DNA of 39,055 bases from Ruminococcaceae bacterium UBA6413 (GTDB taxonomy: Bacteria > Bacillota > Clostridia > Oscillospirales > Ruminococcaceae), in assembly GCA_002437415.1 (NCBI GenBank), contig DJPL01000044.1:1-39055 (forward strand), given 5' to 3'. The number at the start of each line of letters is the position of its first letter. The stretch's first letter is position 1. The notes under the pieces are model-generated. The model was not told the origin of the DNA, searched no databases, and saw only the letters and a list, made by a program, of their open reading frames with translations. The translations under genes were made by a program, and so were the position numbers. Below, piece after piece: positions 27,101-36,418 of this stretch.

Positions 27101-29503
27101 CTACTTACTGCGTTTTTGTGATTGTGCGGGAAAATCAAAGTCGATTTTTCCGTCTTTAACGATAAGTGCCGCTGAGAATACTTTGCCCGACTTTGAAGTA
27201 AATCCGTTTATTATTCTTGTTCGCTTATTAGCGCATAACATAGTCGCAATCGTGTCTGTAATACATTTTCCGCATATAGTTCCGGCTATAAAAAAATTAC
27301 ACCCGTTTTTATACCCGGTGCAGACCCATCCTTTAGAACTTTTTATCATTTCTTTTCCGCAAACAGGACATTTAAGACGTTCGGGAAATTCAAAACCGAT
27401 CGTATTATCAGCTTTGATTGTTAGCTTTGCATCAAATGTTTTTCCGCTCTGAGATGTAAAACCCTTGATGATAGATGTCGAACGTTTCAATGTAAGCTCT
27501 TTGGCGATTACATCTGATATTTTTTTACCGCAGATTTCATTTGCAATATAAAATCTGCAACTATCCGGGTTATCTTTGGAATAACCTGTACAGCACCAAC
27601 CGACTTTTTTCTTAATTAAAGGTTTACCGCATAACGGACAAATAAGGGTGTTACCTGCCATTGCAGAAGTATCACTGTTTTTGATTAACTCTACCCATTT
27701 AGCTACAAGCTTTTTGTAATTATTCAAGAAATCATTTCCGTCAGACTTTCCACGGGCAATTTTATCAAGTTCCATTTCCATATCGCCGGTCATATCAACA
27801 GACAGCATATCGGGTACCGTCTTTTCAAGCACATCGATTATATACATTCCTTTTTCTGTTGGCATAATGCCTTTGATCATATTGCCGTTTTTTTTGGTTC
27901 TACGAGCAATATAGCCTTTTTCATACAGCTCTTTAATGATACCTTGACGTGTTGCGGCAGTTCCCAGTCCACGCTTTTCAAGTTTAATTAAGTTGCGAGT
28001 TTGTTCATCTTCTATATTATCACCTGCAAGCTCCATTGCCGTAAGCAGTGTAGCGTCGGTATAATACTTCGGTGGCTCATTTTGTCCCTCTTTGACATCG
28101 AAACCGATAACTTTATAATCGTTATCCTTAACGATTTCGGGCAACCCGATTACCTTCGGCGTTGCATCAACAGCAAACCAACCGGGACTGATTATATTCG
28201 TTCCGGTTGCTGTAAACAGCTGATTATCAATCTGAAAAACGGCTTTGACATTTTCTGTGACAGCTTTCGGATAAACAGTACGGATAATTGATAACGCAAG
28301 CAAAGTATATGCCTTGCGCTCATTTTCTGACATACCGCTTAAATCATTCGGTACGAGAGCGGTCGGTGTAATAGCGGTGTGCGAATCGACTTTGCTGTCA
28401 TCATAATGCCGACGTGTACAGGGTGCAAAATTGTCGGCAGGAATAGCATATTTAGCAAATTCGGGCATTTCAAACAGTAGCTTTATTATCTTTACCGTTT
28501 CATCTTTCATTGCATCTGTTAGATGCTCCGAGCTTGTGCGTGGATATGTTATCAACCTGTTTTCGTACAAGCTCTGAACGAGCTTTGTAAGCATATCAAT
28601 TGTGAGATCCGTACACTTTGATAAATCAGCAAGCAAATGTGTAGTGTTATATAAAAGCGGAGCGGCTGTCTGCTTTTGCAACACCTCGACTTTAATCGCT
28701 TTTGCCGTATTTAATTTAATTTCATCTATAGCAGCCTTTGCCGCCGTTTCGGTATCGTACTTATCTGCCGCTTCGGCAGTAAACTTTGCGCCGTCAGTTG
28801 TTTCGATATTGGCAACTATTTTATAAAACGGTTTCTTGACATAATTCCTTATTTCCTGTTCCCGCTTAACAACCATTGCGAGTGTCGGCATTTTTACACG
28901 TCCGCAGGCGAATACATTATCAGTACCGCCAAATTTCAGCGTAGTCGCAACAGATGTGTTAATACCCACGAGCCAGTCTGTTGCGGATCGTAAGCGTCCC
29001 GCATTTTCAAGCGGTTTCATTTCTCGAGCAGAACGCAACTCGGTAAATGCTTTTTTGATTTTATAGGGTGTTAAATCGGTTATCCATACTCTTTTGTATG
29101 GCACTGTGCAATGCAATACTTCGTATAAATATGCAAAAATCAATTCGCCTTCACGGTCTGCATCAGTGGCATTGATTATCAGATCCGCCTTATCAAAGAA
29201 CTGCTTAACATAATCATAAGCAAGCCTGGAATAATTATTATCTTTTACTCTTGTAATAAAATGTTCGGGTATAATCGGGTAATTATCGAAGCTCCAGAAT
29301 TTATAACTTTCGTTATAATCTTCAGCCGGAGCTAAACCGCATAAGTGACCGGCACCGTGACAAAGTATAGCTTCCTCGCCGTTTAAATTTAAGCTCCAGT
29401 GAGCTATTGAGGGTTCTTTAGGATTCACTGTTTTTTTGTATGCGCCTAAAGCCTCGGCAATTGTCCGACCGAGGCTGTATTTTTCGGCATAGATTACTAT
29501 CAT
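27101..29503 (-). CDS. topB: Type IA DNA topoisomerase III
   Basis: An 800-residue topoisomerase of the ICE type. The N-terminal TOPRIM begins MIVIYAEKYSLGRTIAEALG and has the acidic motif NATDADREGELIF near residue 110; the nucleophile Tyr lies in LITYPRTSSEHL near residue 320. The C-terminus carries two copies of a four-Cys zinc-ribbon-like module (CPLCGKPLIKKKVGWCCTGY and CPVCGKEMIKSSKGWVCTGY), each followed by a C-G-K-x-I-x-D-x-I segment. It relaxes or decatenates element DNA during transfer. ATG has AAAGGAG upstream, with an 18-bp palindrome (29522) immediately before. Confidence 0.95.
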   Translation of the reverse strand: MIVIYAEKYSLGRTIAEALGAYKKTVNPKEPSIAHWSLNLNGEEAILCHGAGHLCGLAPAEDYNESYKFWSFDNYPIIPEHFITRVKDNNYSRLAYDYVKQFFDKADLIINATDADREGELIFAYLYEVLHCTVPYKRVWITDLTPYKIKKAFTELRSAREMKPLENAGRLRSATDWLVGINTSVATTLKFGGTDNVFACGRVKMPTLAMVVKREQEIRNYVKKPFYKIVANIETTDGAKFTAEAADKYDTETAAKAAIDEIKLNTAKAIKVEVLQKQTAAPLLYNTTHLLADLSKCTDLTIDMLTKLVQSLYENRLITYPRTSSEHLTDAMKDETVKIIKLLFEMPEFAKYAIPADNFAPCTRRHYDDSKVDSHTAITPTALVPNDLSGMSENERKAYTLLALSIIRTVYPKAVTENVKAVFQIDNQLFTATGTNIISPGWFAVDATPKVIGLPEIVKDNDYKVIGFDVKEGQNEPPKYYTDATLLTAMELAGDNIEDEQTRNLIKLEKRGLGTAATRQGIIKELYEKGYIARRTKKNGNMIKGIMPTEKGMYIIDVLEKTVPDMLSVDMTGDMEMELDKIARGKSDGNDFLNNYKKLVAKWVELIKNSDTSAMAGNTLICPLCGKPLIKKKVGWCCTGYSKDNPDSCRFYIANEICGKKISDVIAKELTLKRSTSIIKGFTSQSGKTFDAKLTIKADNTIGFEFPERLKCPVCGKEMIKSSKGWVCTGYKNGCNFFIAGTICGKCITDTIATMLCANKRTRIINGFTSKSGKVFSAALIVKDGKIDFDFPAQSQKRSK

Positions 29504-29521
29504 AATCTTCTCCTTTCAAGT

Positions 29522-29539
29522 TGTGCTACAGGTAGCACA
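29522..29539. repeat. Palindrome family, copy 4
   Basis: TGTGCTAC-AG-GTAGCACA between the stop of the CpaE/ParA-like gene and the topB ribosome site. Confidence 0.85.
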
Positions 29540-29541
29540 TC

Positions 29542-30642
29542 TTAATTTACGATATATGCTTTAAGAATGTTGCTGTATACGTTATTGTTGTTTGCGTTTG
29601 TTGCCATCCAGTTGTCAGAAGGCTCAAGCATATACGCATTAAATCCGGACTTTATAAGCTGTTTGTTTATTGCAACAAACTTATTTACGGTAACAGGGAA
29701 AAAGCACAGATTTACATCCATCTTATTCGGAATAATTACGTTGTTAATGTAATCAGTAAGCATTGGCATATCCCAATCAGCCGCCGAACACAGCAAAATG
29801 TGTATATACGCATTATGATTAAGCGTAATGCCGTCATCGCAAACGATGTAATCGAACGTATCATTGATTTTATCGAAACACGAATATATAATAACATCAT
29901 CTATGTTGAAGCCGTTCTCGTTTACGGTAGTTGCGTCTACGTTAAAATATTTGCATAACCCGGCTGTTACAGCTGTAACAACGCAAACCTTTGCTCTTTC
30001 GTACTTGTGTAAGTAAAATGCAATGTCAAAAGCAGTGTATGTACTGCCGCAACGGGAATTATATCCGAATACCGAAATAATCACATTACCTCGCTGTATT
30101 CGTTCATAATTTTCAGTTAAACGTACAGTTTGCATTGAATATGAATTGTCACTGACATCTTTATAATTGATCCCGACAAAGTTGCCGGGATATTCGTGTA
30201 CTTTTCTGTCGGGATAACTCAGTTCTTTATTTTCATCCGATGAATCTTCCGTAACGGGAATATCGGGCGTTTCTGTTTTTGGATTTAAGATCGCATAATC
30301 TATTGCGGCAGGATCAAAGCCCACAACAATATCATAAACGCCTATAGAATATAAAGCCGACGCATACTTGTTGAAACTGCTATCGTTACTGCACATAAAA
30401 ATTATACGCATATAGCCGTAACGCATTTTTATAATGCTGAGAAAATCTATCAGTGATACGCCTTTAGTGACGGTATCGTCCCCGACTAATATACCATGGG
30501 GACGATACTTTTCGTATATTTCAGTAGCTGTATTGGGTCTGACAGAAGTGTACTTACCTACCGTTACAGCTTGCTCGGATTTTTTAAGCACTGTATCAAG
30601 GTTACGCATACTGCGTTTACCGGTAATCAATACAATATTCAT
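29542..30642 (-). CDS. CpaE/TadZ-like protein with degenerate ParA domain
   Basis: A 366-residue protein. Residues 1-115 look like a receiver-type fold (MNIVLITGKRSM..HGILVGDD..IIFMCSND..YDIVVGFD) and residues about 180-366 like a ParA/MinD ATPase. The P-loop at 188-198 reads VFGYNSRCGST: the lysines of the deviant Walker A motif are missing, as in TadZ/CpaE proteins that localise secretion machines. FDYIVCDDG is the Walker B position. It may place the conjugation apparatus or the element DNA at a cell site. Start overlaps the preceding gene's stop (ATGA). Confidence 0.6.
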   Translation of the reverse strand: MNIVLITGKRSMRNLDTVLKKSEQAVTVGKYTSVRPNTATEIYEKYRPHGILVGDDTVTKGVSLIDFLSIIKMRYGYMRIIFMCSNDSSFNKYASALYSIGVYDIVVGFDPAAIDYAILNPKTETPDIPVTEDSSDENKELSYPDRKVHEYPGNFVGINYKDVSDNSYSMQTVRLTENYERIQRGNVIISVFGYNSRCGSTYTAFDIAFYLHKYERAKVCVVTAVTAGLCKYFNVDATTVNENGFNIDDVIIYSCFDKINDTFDYIVCDDGITLNHNAYIHILLCSAADWDMPMLTDYINNVIIPNKMDVNLCFFPVTVNKFVAINKQLIKSGFNAYMLEPSDNWMATNANNNNVYSNILKAYIVN

Positions 30643-31190
30643 TTAATCACCGCTTTCTGGTTTATAAGTGTAATTTTTAATTTCTCGAGTATCGAGGAGA
30701 TGATCTTCAGGTTATCCTCCTTGAAAGTTTCATAAGCAAAAGAATCAAGTATAATCATCAGGTAACTGTCTACCGAAAGGTAAATTCTGCAAACAAGCCT
30801 TGACCGCAACATCGGATTTGAAAGAATACCGTCAGCCGCCGTAATAACGGTAACTGACGGTAAAGAAAAACAGCGTAAAAGTACGGCTCTGTCGTTTATT
30901 CTGTTTCCGTAACAATGAGTAAAATCGCTGTCATATACGGAAAATGCACATATCGGTATATGAGCATTTTTAAAATCGGCAAAGGTTTTTGCAAACAAAG
31001 CTGAATCTGTCAACTGATTGCTGTTTTCCTCTGATTGTTCTGCATTAGTCAAGATTTTATTTGTTATACTCATTGTGCTACAGGTAGCACAATTTTTTAT
31101 GTTTGAGCTATTATCCTTGTTTTCACACAGCTTTTTAACAGAGTTTAATTTAATTTTAGGCGTAGAGTATTTTAATTGCAGTTTTTTCAT
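30639..31190 (-). CDS. Hypothetical ICE protein, 183 aa, palindrome within coding region
   Basis: ATG at 31190 overlaps the virB4 stop (ATGA) and has AGGAG eight bases upstream. Residues 34-39 (C-A-T-C-S-T) are encoded by the palindrome TGTGCTAC-CT-GTAGCACA, followed at once by an internal ATG at 31073 that could be an alternative start, though without a ribosome site. The remaining 140 residues form a possible roadblock/PAS-like alpha-beta fold (FADFKNAHIPICAFSVYD, VTVITAADGIL, CRIYLSVDSYLMIILD). No family recognised with confidence. It is in the conjugation operon. Confidence 0.55.
   Translation of the reverse strand: MKKLQLKYSTPKIKLNSVKKLCENKDNSSNIKNCATCSTMSITNKILTNAEQSEENSNQLTDSALFAKTFADFKNAHIPICAFSVYDSDFTHCYGNRINDRAVLLRCFSLPSVTVITAADGILSNPMLRSRLVCRIYLSVDSYLMIILDSFAYETFKEDNLKIISSILEKLKITLINQKAVIK
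31074..31091. repeat. Palindrome family, copy 5 (inside a gene)
   Basis: TGTGCTAC-AG-GTAGCACA, in frame in the gene at 30639-31190. Confidence 0.85.
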
Positions 31191-33580
31191 ATTTCTCTCC
31201 TAAAATCAGTCTGACAGAGCTTGTATATTGCACTATCCTTTGGAATGCGTCTGTCAAACGGTATTATCTTTCTGCCGCTTACGATAAGCCCTGTGCCTTT
31301 TTCACCGGTCTGCAAGTAGCTCGACTGCGAAGGCGACAAGTTAAATAACTCTATGAGCTTATCAAGGTCGGTTTTCTTCTGCTGAAGAAGAACTACAAAT
31401 TCAGAGTTAGAAAGCATAACCTTTGCCTGCCCCGAATCAAGGACTTCCGTTATGTTCTGTGTTATGCCGGTAGGGATACCGCCGTATTTTCTGATTCGTT
31501 TAAATACCTTCTGAAAAAAGTCGGCAGAGCGAACTGTTTCTTTACCGTTACCGTCGTTGAACATAACGGAGAACTCATCGACCCACACCCAAGTTTGAAT
31601 GCCCTTATTTCTGTTGTCACGAACACGCTGCCAGATGTACTCGAGTATAACCTGTAATCCTACCGGACGGAGCTGTTCGCCCATATCGGATATATCAATG
31701 GACAACAGCCTGTTATCCGTATGAATGTTTGTTCTGCCCGAAAAAGTATTGAAACTGCCGTTAACATAAAGCTCGATGTCCAGTGCTATCTGATCTGCTT
31801 CAGGTAGTTTTTTGTTTATAAGCGCATTGTAAAAATCAACAAAAGTCGGTGTGAATTCCGGATTACCGTTATTAAGTACATAATCGGCATAAACTTCTTT
31901 GACACAACTGTCGATAATAGATTTGTCGGCGGCAGATAACGGCAGCCCTCGTGCCGTTTCTATGATCGACATAATCAGCTCGGATTTCATAGCAACGGCA
32001 GATGTGCCATTTTCACTGATATTTATATCGGTGTCAAATATGTTGATCTTTGTTTCGGAATCCGCTGATAATTTCAGCGTATCGCCGCCAAATCGCTTGA
32101 TGAGAGGATAGTATTCTCCGTCAGGATCTATAATTATCTTTTCCGATTTAGGGTAACGTATGATTGTATCTATAATTTCGGATTTGCAATACATCGATTT
32201 TCCCGAACCCGATGTACCGAGATAGAAACCGTTAGCGTTCATCTCTTCAGCTCGATCAAGTACAATAATAGCGTTGGTGTGCTTGTTCATACCGTAGCAA
32301 AGACCGGTGTCAGAAAAATAAGATCGTGCTGAAAACGGTATCAATATACCTGCGGCGTCGGATAACACATAAGTGTTAACACTGTTTCCGTTGGAGTTAT
32401 CAAAATGATTTATTCCAAACGGCAATACAGAATTAAGTGCTTTTTCCTGCTGGCGAACCAGGCAGTCGATAACTACCTGATGTTTTTTACCTTTAGATCG
32501 TATTGCTTCTGTCAGCTCGTCAAGCTCTTCTTTCGTAGCCGCAGACAGTGAAATATATACACCTATCTTGAAAAGCTCACAGTTTGTATCAGAAAGTCGC
32601 TCCTGCAAGTCCTCAAGCTCACGCTCACGCTCCATCCAATGGTATGGCACAAAATTAAGACCTTTTTTATGATTCTTTTCCAGGCGTGCCTGGATTTTAC
32701 CTTGATGAGCGTATATGTTGTCTTTAACCTTATCCTGGGCTTCGGATTTATCTATATGCCGAATGTGCTTTGAAACGGCAACTTTACAATTGTTATCAAG
32801 AATATCCCTTATAAACTCGTCGTCTAACGTGCGGTCGTATCGAGCCATATACATTATTCTTGTGTACGAACTACCAATTTCTACTTCTTTAGGGCGGAAT
32901 GCAAACATTGATGGTGCAATATAATCCTTTATGGATCCGCCACGAGCATAAATATCGTTCGGCAAAAGAAATTCAGTATTGCCGAATGGGTGATAATATT
33001 CATAAAGGACAGCAAACACTTCTTCAGGCATAAGCTGTCGTGTTTCGCTACCCATAGCCACGTAGAAATTTTGCATTTCCCGATAGTAACGAAACAGTAT
33101 GTTTACATTATCAACAGTTTCGTTAGGTGTATATGACATTGCAACAAGAGTTATTTTTTCGCTTGTTGCATCTTCCGATTTTGTGATATACGTTTCGAGA
33201 TTTTTGTTGTAATCATCCAGTATATCACGAGAGATTTCTTCGTTGTTGCTTATCAATATACTTCTGAGCTTAGCGGTATTAACAGAGGAATTCATAATAA
33301 ATTCCTGAAAGTTGATCTCTACCGGGAGCGCATTCAATAAACGTTGATAACGCTGATAGGTTTCTTCCTGCTCTTTGTCACGGAGCAGAGAATAGTCTAT
33401 ATTTGAAAATGCGAATATCAATGTAAATGTGTTTGCACCGGTAAGAAATAGTCCGTTATCGTACACTTCATAGAATGGTATTGTGTCCTGTGCCGATTTT
33501 GGCATAACAATTCGTTTATCATAACCAAATGGCACATTCTTTTTAGCCGAACCGTTAAATAAATTATCAATTATCGACAT
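31187..33580 (-). CDS. virB4: VirB4/TraE-family conjugation ATPase
   Basis: A 797-residue protein. Start chosen at MSIIDNLFNG (33580), with AAAGGAG nine bases before the ATG; a longer reading overlaps the PrgI gene more deeply. The N-terminal half is the VirB4 structural domain; Walker A LGTSGSGKSMYC is near residue 455 and Walker B WVWVDEFSVMF near 668, followed by the GIPTGITQNITEVL segment. It powers assembly of the type IV secretion channel. It overlaps the preceding PrgI-like gene by 14 bases and the next gene by ATGA. Full length for the family. Confidence 0.95.
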   Translation of the reverse strand: MSIIDNLFNGSAKKNVPFGYDKRIVMPKSAQDTIPFYEVYDNGLFLTGANTFTLIFAFSNIDYSLLRDKEQEETYQRYQRLLNALPVEINFQEFIMNSSVNTAKLRSILISNNEEISRDILDDYNKNLETYITKSEDATSEKITLVAMSYTPNETVDNVNILFRYYREMQNFYVAMGSETRQLMPEEVFAVLYEYYHPFGNTEFLLPNDIYARGGSIKDYIAPSMFAFRPKEVEIGSSYTRIMYMARYDRTLDDEFIRDILDNNCKVAVSKHIRHIDKSEAQDKVKDNIYAHQGKIQARLEKNHKKGLNFVPYHWMERERELEDLQERLSDTNCELFKIGVYISLSAATKEELDELTEAIRSKGKKHQVVIDCLVRQQEKALNSVLPFGINHFDNSNGNSVNTYVLSDAAGILIPFSARSYFSDTGLCYGMNKHTNAIIVLDRAEEMNANGFYLGTSGSGKSMYCKSEIIDTIIRYPKSEKIIIDPDGEYYPLIKRFGGDTLKLSADSETKINIFDTDINISENGTSAVAMKSELIMSIIETARGLPLSAADKSIIDSCVKEVYADYVLNNGNPEFTPTFVDFYNALINKKLPEADQIALDIELYVNGSFNTFSGRTNIHTDNRLLSIDISDMGEQLRPVGLQVILEYIWQRVRDNRNKGIQTWVWVDEFSVMFNDGNGKETVRSADFFQKVFKRIRKYGGIPTGITQNITEVLDSGQAKVMLSNSEFVVLLQQKKTDLDKLIELFNLSPSQSSYLQTGEKGTGLIVSGRKIIPFDRRIPKDSAIYKLCQTDFRREI

Positions 33581-33875
33581 CGCTGAACACTCCTTTGCTG
33601 TCATATGGGCGCTTTTTTGTAGAATTTGAAGCAATAAATTGCATTACTGTCAAGCCTTGAATACGTACTACTCCGAGTCCAATGAATAAAACCAGTTCCA
33701 AAAATACGATCCACATGATTATATCAATGTTCAATTTAATAATTAGCCATAACAGAAGCAATGTTCCGATTGCGGCTATACATCCTACAATCAACATTAC
33801 CGCCTGGCTTATTGAAAAACCCATTATAGTTCCGGGTTCTTGCATAATTTTTTTGGTTACTTTACATTTTATCAT
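33567..33875 (-). CDS. PrgI-family membrane protein (VirB3-like)
   Basis: A 102-residue protein. Start at MIKCKVTKK (33875) uses GGAGG six bases upstream. Two adjacent membrane helices (about 23-45 and 48-68) follow the short basic N-terminus CKVTKKIMQEPGTIMGFS, the PrgI layout. In Gram-positive conjugation systems PrgI-like proteins precede VirB4 and correspond to VirB3. Its ATG shares one base with the stop of the VirB6-like gene, and its end overlaps virB4. Confidence 0.8.
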   Translation of the reverse strand: MIKCKVTKKIMQEPGTIMGFSISQAVMLIVGCIAAIGTLLLLWLIIKLNIDIIMWIVFLELVLFIGLGVVRIQGLTVMQFIASNSTKKRPYDSKGVFSDVDN

Positions 33876-35032
33876 TAAGATCCTCCTGTAAGTTGACGCA
33901 ATGCAAGCGGGGGCTTTAAGATTAAAAATCCCATAGCAAGCACTACTAAAACCTTCGGCACAGCCGATGATAGCCATACTAAAACATCCAACGGCGAATC
34001 AACGCCAACGTTGTTCATGGTTAGGACTTTGCACCAATAAGATCCGGCTATATAGATTACGCCCATATAGACAAGCGATAGGGCAGAACTGAGTAAACCG
34101 TCAATGAAGCGCTTAAAATAACCTTTTGTTGCATCACCTAACAGACAAGCAAAAAATGCTGGTGATACACTGCAATACAGTGCTAGCTCGAACGTTCGGA
34201 GCATAAGTTTTATCATTATCAGACCGCAAACGACTAAGATAATTACCACAACTATGATAATCGGCGCAAGCATAATAAAATCAAGAAATTGATTAAGCAA
34301 CTCGCCGATAATCCATAATCCTGTATCAGTGCTCTTAAGAGTATCGAATGATGGGAAAATAATCATTTCGTCTGCTTGAGTAAATACACTTGAGGCTATA
34401 TCCGTACAAGTATCGATTACAGCTATGCATATATCAGTTGACAGATCAACCCATAATTTTGCAAGAAGCAGTCCGACTAGTATTTTGATAATACCTTTAT
34501 AATTCAGAAGCTCCATTTGCGTTGCGGAATGTATAAGGTTAATGCCAAAAAGCAAAACGAGTATACCGTAACCTATTGTCTTGAAAAACGGTGCAAATAG
34601 ACCTATAAAACCTTTCAGGTCGAAGCCCCACGGACTGTTAATTCCGGCTTTGATAAAAGCGCCGATTGTATTTACTATACCTTCCGTCCAGTCAACGAGT
34701 CCCTGTGCCCAAGCAACAATACCGACAGCAGAAGCTGCCATATCTTCTTTACCCAGATCTTCAAGATCCTTTTTCATTTCTTCCTGATTATATGCAGGCT
34801 TAGTTGTGGTGGTTTCTGTCGTTGTGACTTCCGCTTTTGTAGAAGCCGCATATTCAACGTGGTTTATATTCTCTGATGTATTGATTATATTTCCGGAGCT
34901 GTCAACCGCTCTTGGAGTAACAGCTGTTGCTGTTACTCCTCCGGTTGTACTTTCAGCACTTACACTTACAGAAAACATAAAGCCAAAAATCATCAGCAGA
35001 CTGCATATAAGAAAGGTGCTGATTTTTTTCAT
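33875..35032 (-). CDS. VirB6/TrbL-like polytopic membrane protein
   Basis: A 385-residue protein. N-terminal signal peptide (KKISTFLICSLLMIFGFMFSVSVSA), then a Thr/Glu-rich extracellular segment (about 28-95), then six or seven membrane segments including FAPFFKTIGYGILVLLFGINL, MLAPIIIVVVIILVVCGLIMIKL and VLVWLSSAVPKVLVVLAMGFLI. This is the topology of TrbL/VirB6 channel proteins of Gram-positive ICEs. AGAGGTAG precedes ATG. It is placed between the VirB2-like and PrgI-like genes, as usual. Confidence 0.8.
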   Translation of the reverse strand: MKKISTFLICSLLMIFGFMFSVSVSAESTTGGVTATAVTPRAVDSSGNIINTSENINHVEYAASTKAEVTTTETTTTKPAYNQEEMKKDLEDLGKEDMAASAVGIVAWAQGLVDWTEGIVNTIGAFIKAGINSPWGFDLKGFIGLFAPFFKTIGYGILVLLFGINLIHSATQMELLNYKGIIKILVGLLLAKLWVDLSTDICIAVIDTCTDIASSVFTQADEMIIFPSFDTLKSTDTGLWIIGELLNQFLDFIMLAPIIIVVVIILVVCGLIMIKLMLRTFELALYCSVSPAFFACLLGDATKGYFKRFIDGLLSSALSLVYMGVIYIAGSYWCKVLTMNNVGVDSPLDVLVWLSSAVPKVLVVLAMGFLILKPPLALRQLTGGS

Positions 35033-35042
35033 AATCTACCTC

Positions 35043-35399
35043 TTAGAATAATGCTTCGATTGCAAATGTGGCGGCAAAAAGAGCACCGCCGATAACCAAC
35101 AGTGATATACCCCCATTACGTTCGCGCATATCCTCGTTGCCTACACCCTGCGCAATTTTAATGATACCGGGAACTGCGGTTAGACCGAGGACAACTATGC
35201 GTACCACCCAAAATACAAGTGTAACAAGCGTATCGTATGTAGCGGTATCAACTGATGCGGGCGCATTACCGATACCACCTCCACCACCGTTGCCGCCACC
35301 TTCGGCAGCAAATGCCGAATACGCAAGAAATACATTTGATAACAAAATTGCGGTTGTGTTTGAAATTGCCTTTGTTATTTTTCTGAATGCCTTTTTCAT
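35043..35399 (-). CDS. VirB2/TrbC-like pilin-type protein
   Basis: A 118-residue protein with an N-terminal signal (to about AFA, residue 31), a Gly-rich stretch (GGGNGGGGGIGN), and two hydrophobic helices (about 58-78 and 98-116) separated by a short polar loop (GNEDMRERNG). This is the pattern of VirB2/TrbC pilins in Gram-positive conjugation loci. AGGAG precedes ATG. It starts ten bases after the upstream gene. Confidence 0.8.
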   Translation of the reverse strand: MKKAFRKITKAISNTTAILLSNVFLAYSAFAAEGGGNGGGGGIGNAPASVDTATYDTLVTLVFWVVRIVVLGLTAVPGIIKIAQGVGNEDMRERNGGISLLVIGGALFAATFAIEALF

Positions 35400-35408
35400 A
35401 ATAAACTC

Positions 35409-36407
35409 CTATTTGCGAATTATCGCATCTGATATTTTTTTAGTCGTATCTGAAACGACTTTTGTTGTAACCACTACTGTACCCGCAACCGGTACAGCTG
35501 ACGAAGCTGCTGTTGTGGCTGTAGTAGCCGCAGTGGTAGCTGCTTGAGTTGCGCCGGCTGTAGTAGCTTGTGTAGCAGTTGCAGAAGCAACTTGTGTAGT
35601 TTGAACAGCAGTTTGAGAAGTCGCTTGCGTTGCCATACTACTTGCACCGGCATTTGATAAACTTCCGGACGAAAGATTCTTAGGTGTTATTAACGATTCG
35701 TCAATCAGATCAACACCATCTGCCAAATCGCTGTATAACTTTTTCTGACCGAGCTTTGTCAGCGATATGCTTGTATTTTCAGAATTGTACTTAACCAGTC
35801 CGGCGTTTTCCCACTTAGATATATTTTCCATGATCTTAAGTGCCGCTTCCTTGTCAGATGCAAGCGTGATCTCCTCAAGGTCGAGGTTAGACGCAAATCT
35901 GAAGAATTGCAGATCACGGTCTGTACCATCAAGAGTTATGCCGTATCTGACTGTATCGTTTTCCAATCCGTGTTGAATCTCCATTGCACGAACAGCAGAG
36001 CGTGTTTTGTCGATGTTAGCCGCACGAATAAAGTTCGGATTATTGATATACTCTTTGCCGCTATCCGTCAACGTTATATAACCGCTACTCAGATCTACAT
36101 CAATCAGACCTTGCTTTTCTGCCAGCTCGAGGTTGGATATTACAGCTTCTTTAAGTTCTGCGTCAGGGATACTTTCAATAACCTCTTTTGGAAGAATATC
36201 ATTCGCATTGAAATAGCTGAGGTCGGTAATCTGACCGGAAAAAGAAAATGGTAAACCGTTATCCGAAATTTCCGGAGCAGTGTTTTTTGCACGTTTCAGC
36301 TGTTCAATGAAATCGTATATCTGTTTACCGGTACGGGCTATACCGGCAATTTTACTGTTCATCTTTTCCGCATCGTACATAACCTCATCTTCTAACATTG
36401 GTGCCAT
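35409..36407 (-). CDS. Unknown ICE protein with duplicated winged-helix-like module and Ala/Thr tail
   Basis: A 332-residue protein. Two similar modules appear: residues about 85-120 (LELAEKQGLIDVD..YITLTDSGKEYI) and about 195-230 (ISKWENAGLVKYN..ISLTKLGQKKLY), each resembling the wing of a winged helix. The last 80 residues are low complexity, rich in Ala, Thr and Gln, then a hydrophobic patch VPVAGTVVVTT and a basic end. It lies between the coupling protein and the VirB2-like gene; its ribosome site AGGAGG overlaps the end of virD4. Function unknown; possibly a substrate or channel accessory. Confidence 0.6.
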   Translation of the reverse strand: MAPMLEDEVMYDAEKMNSKIAGIARTGKQIYDFIEQLKRAKNTAPEISDNGLPFSFSGQITDLSYFNANDILPKEVIESIPDAELKEAVISNLELAEKQGLIDVDLSSGYITLTDSGKEYINNPNFIRAANIDKTRSAVRAMEIQHGLENDTVRYGITLDGTDRDLQFFRFASNLDLEEITLASDKEAALKIMENISKWENAGLVKYNSENTSISLTKLGQKKLYSDLADGVDLIDESLITPKNLSSGSLSNAGASSMATQATSQTAVQTTQVASATATQATTAGATQAATTAATTATTAASSAVPVAGTVVVTTKVVSDTTKKISDAIIRK

Positions 36408-36418
36408 ATAGATACCTC

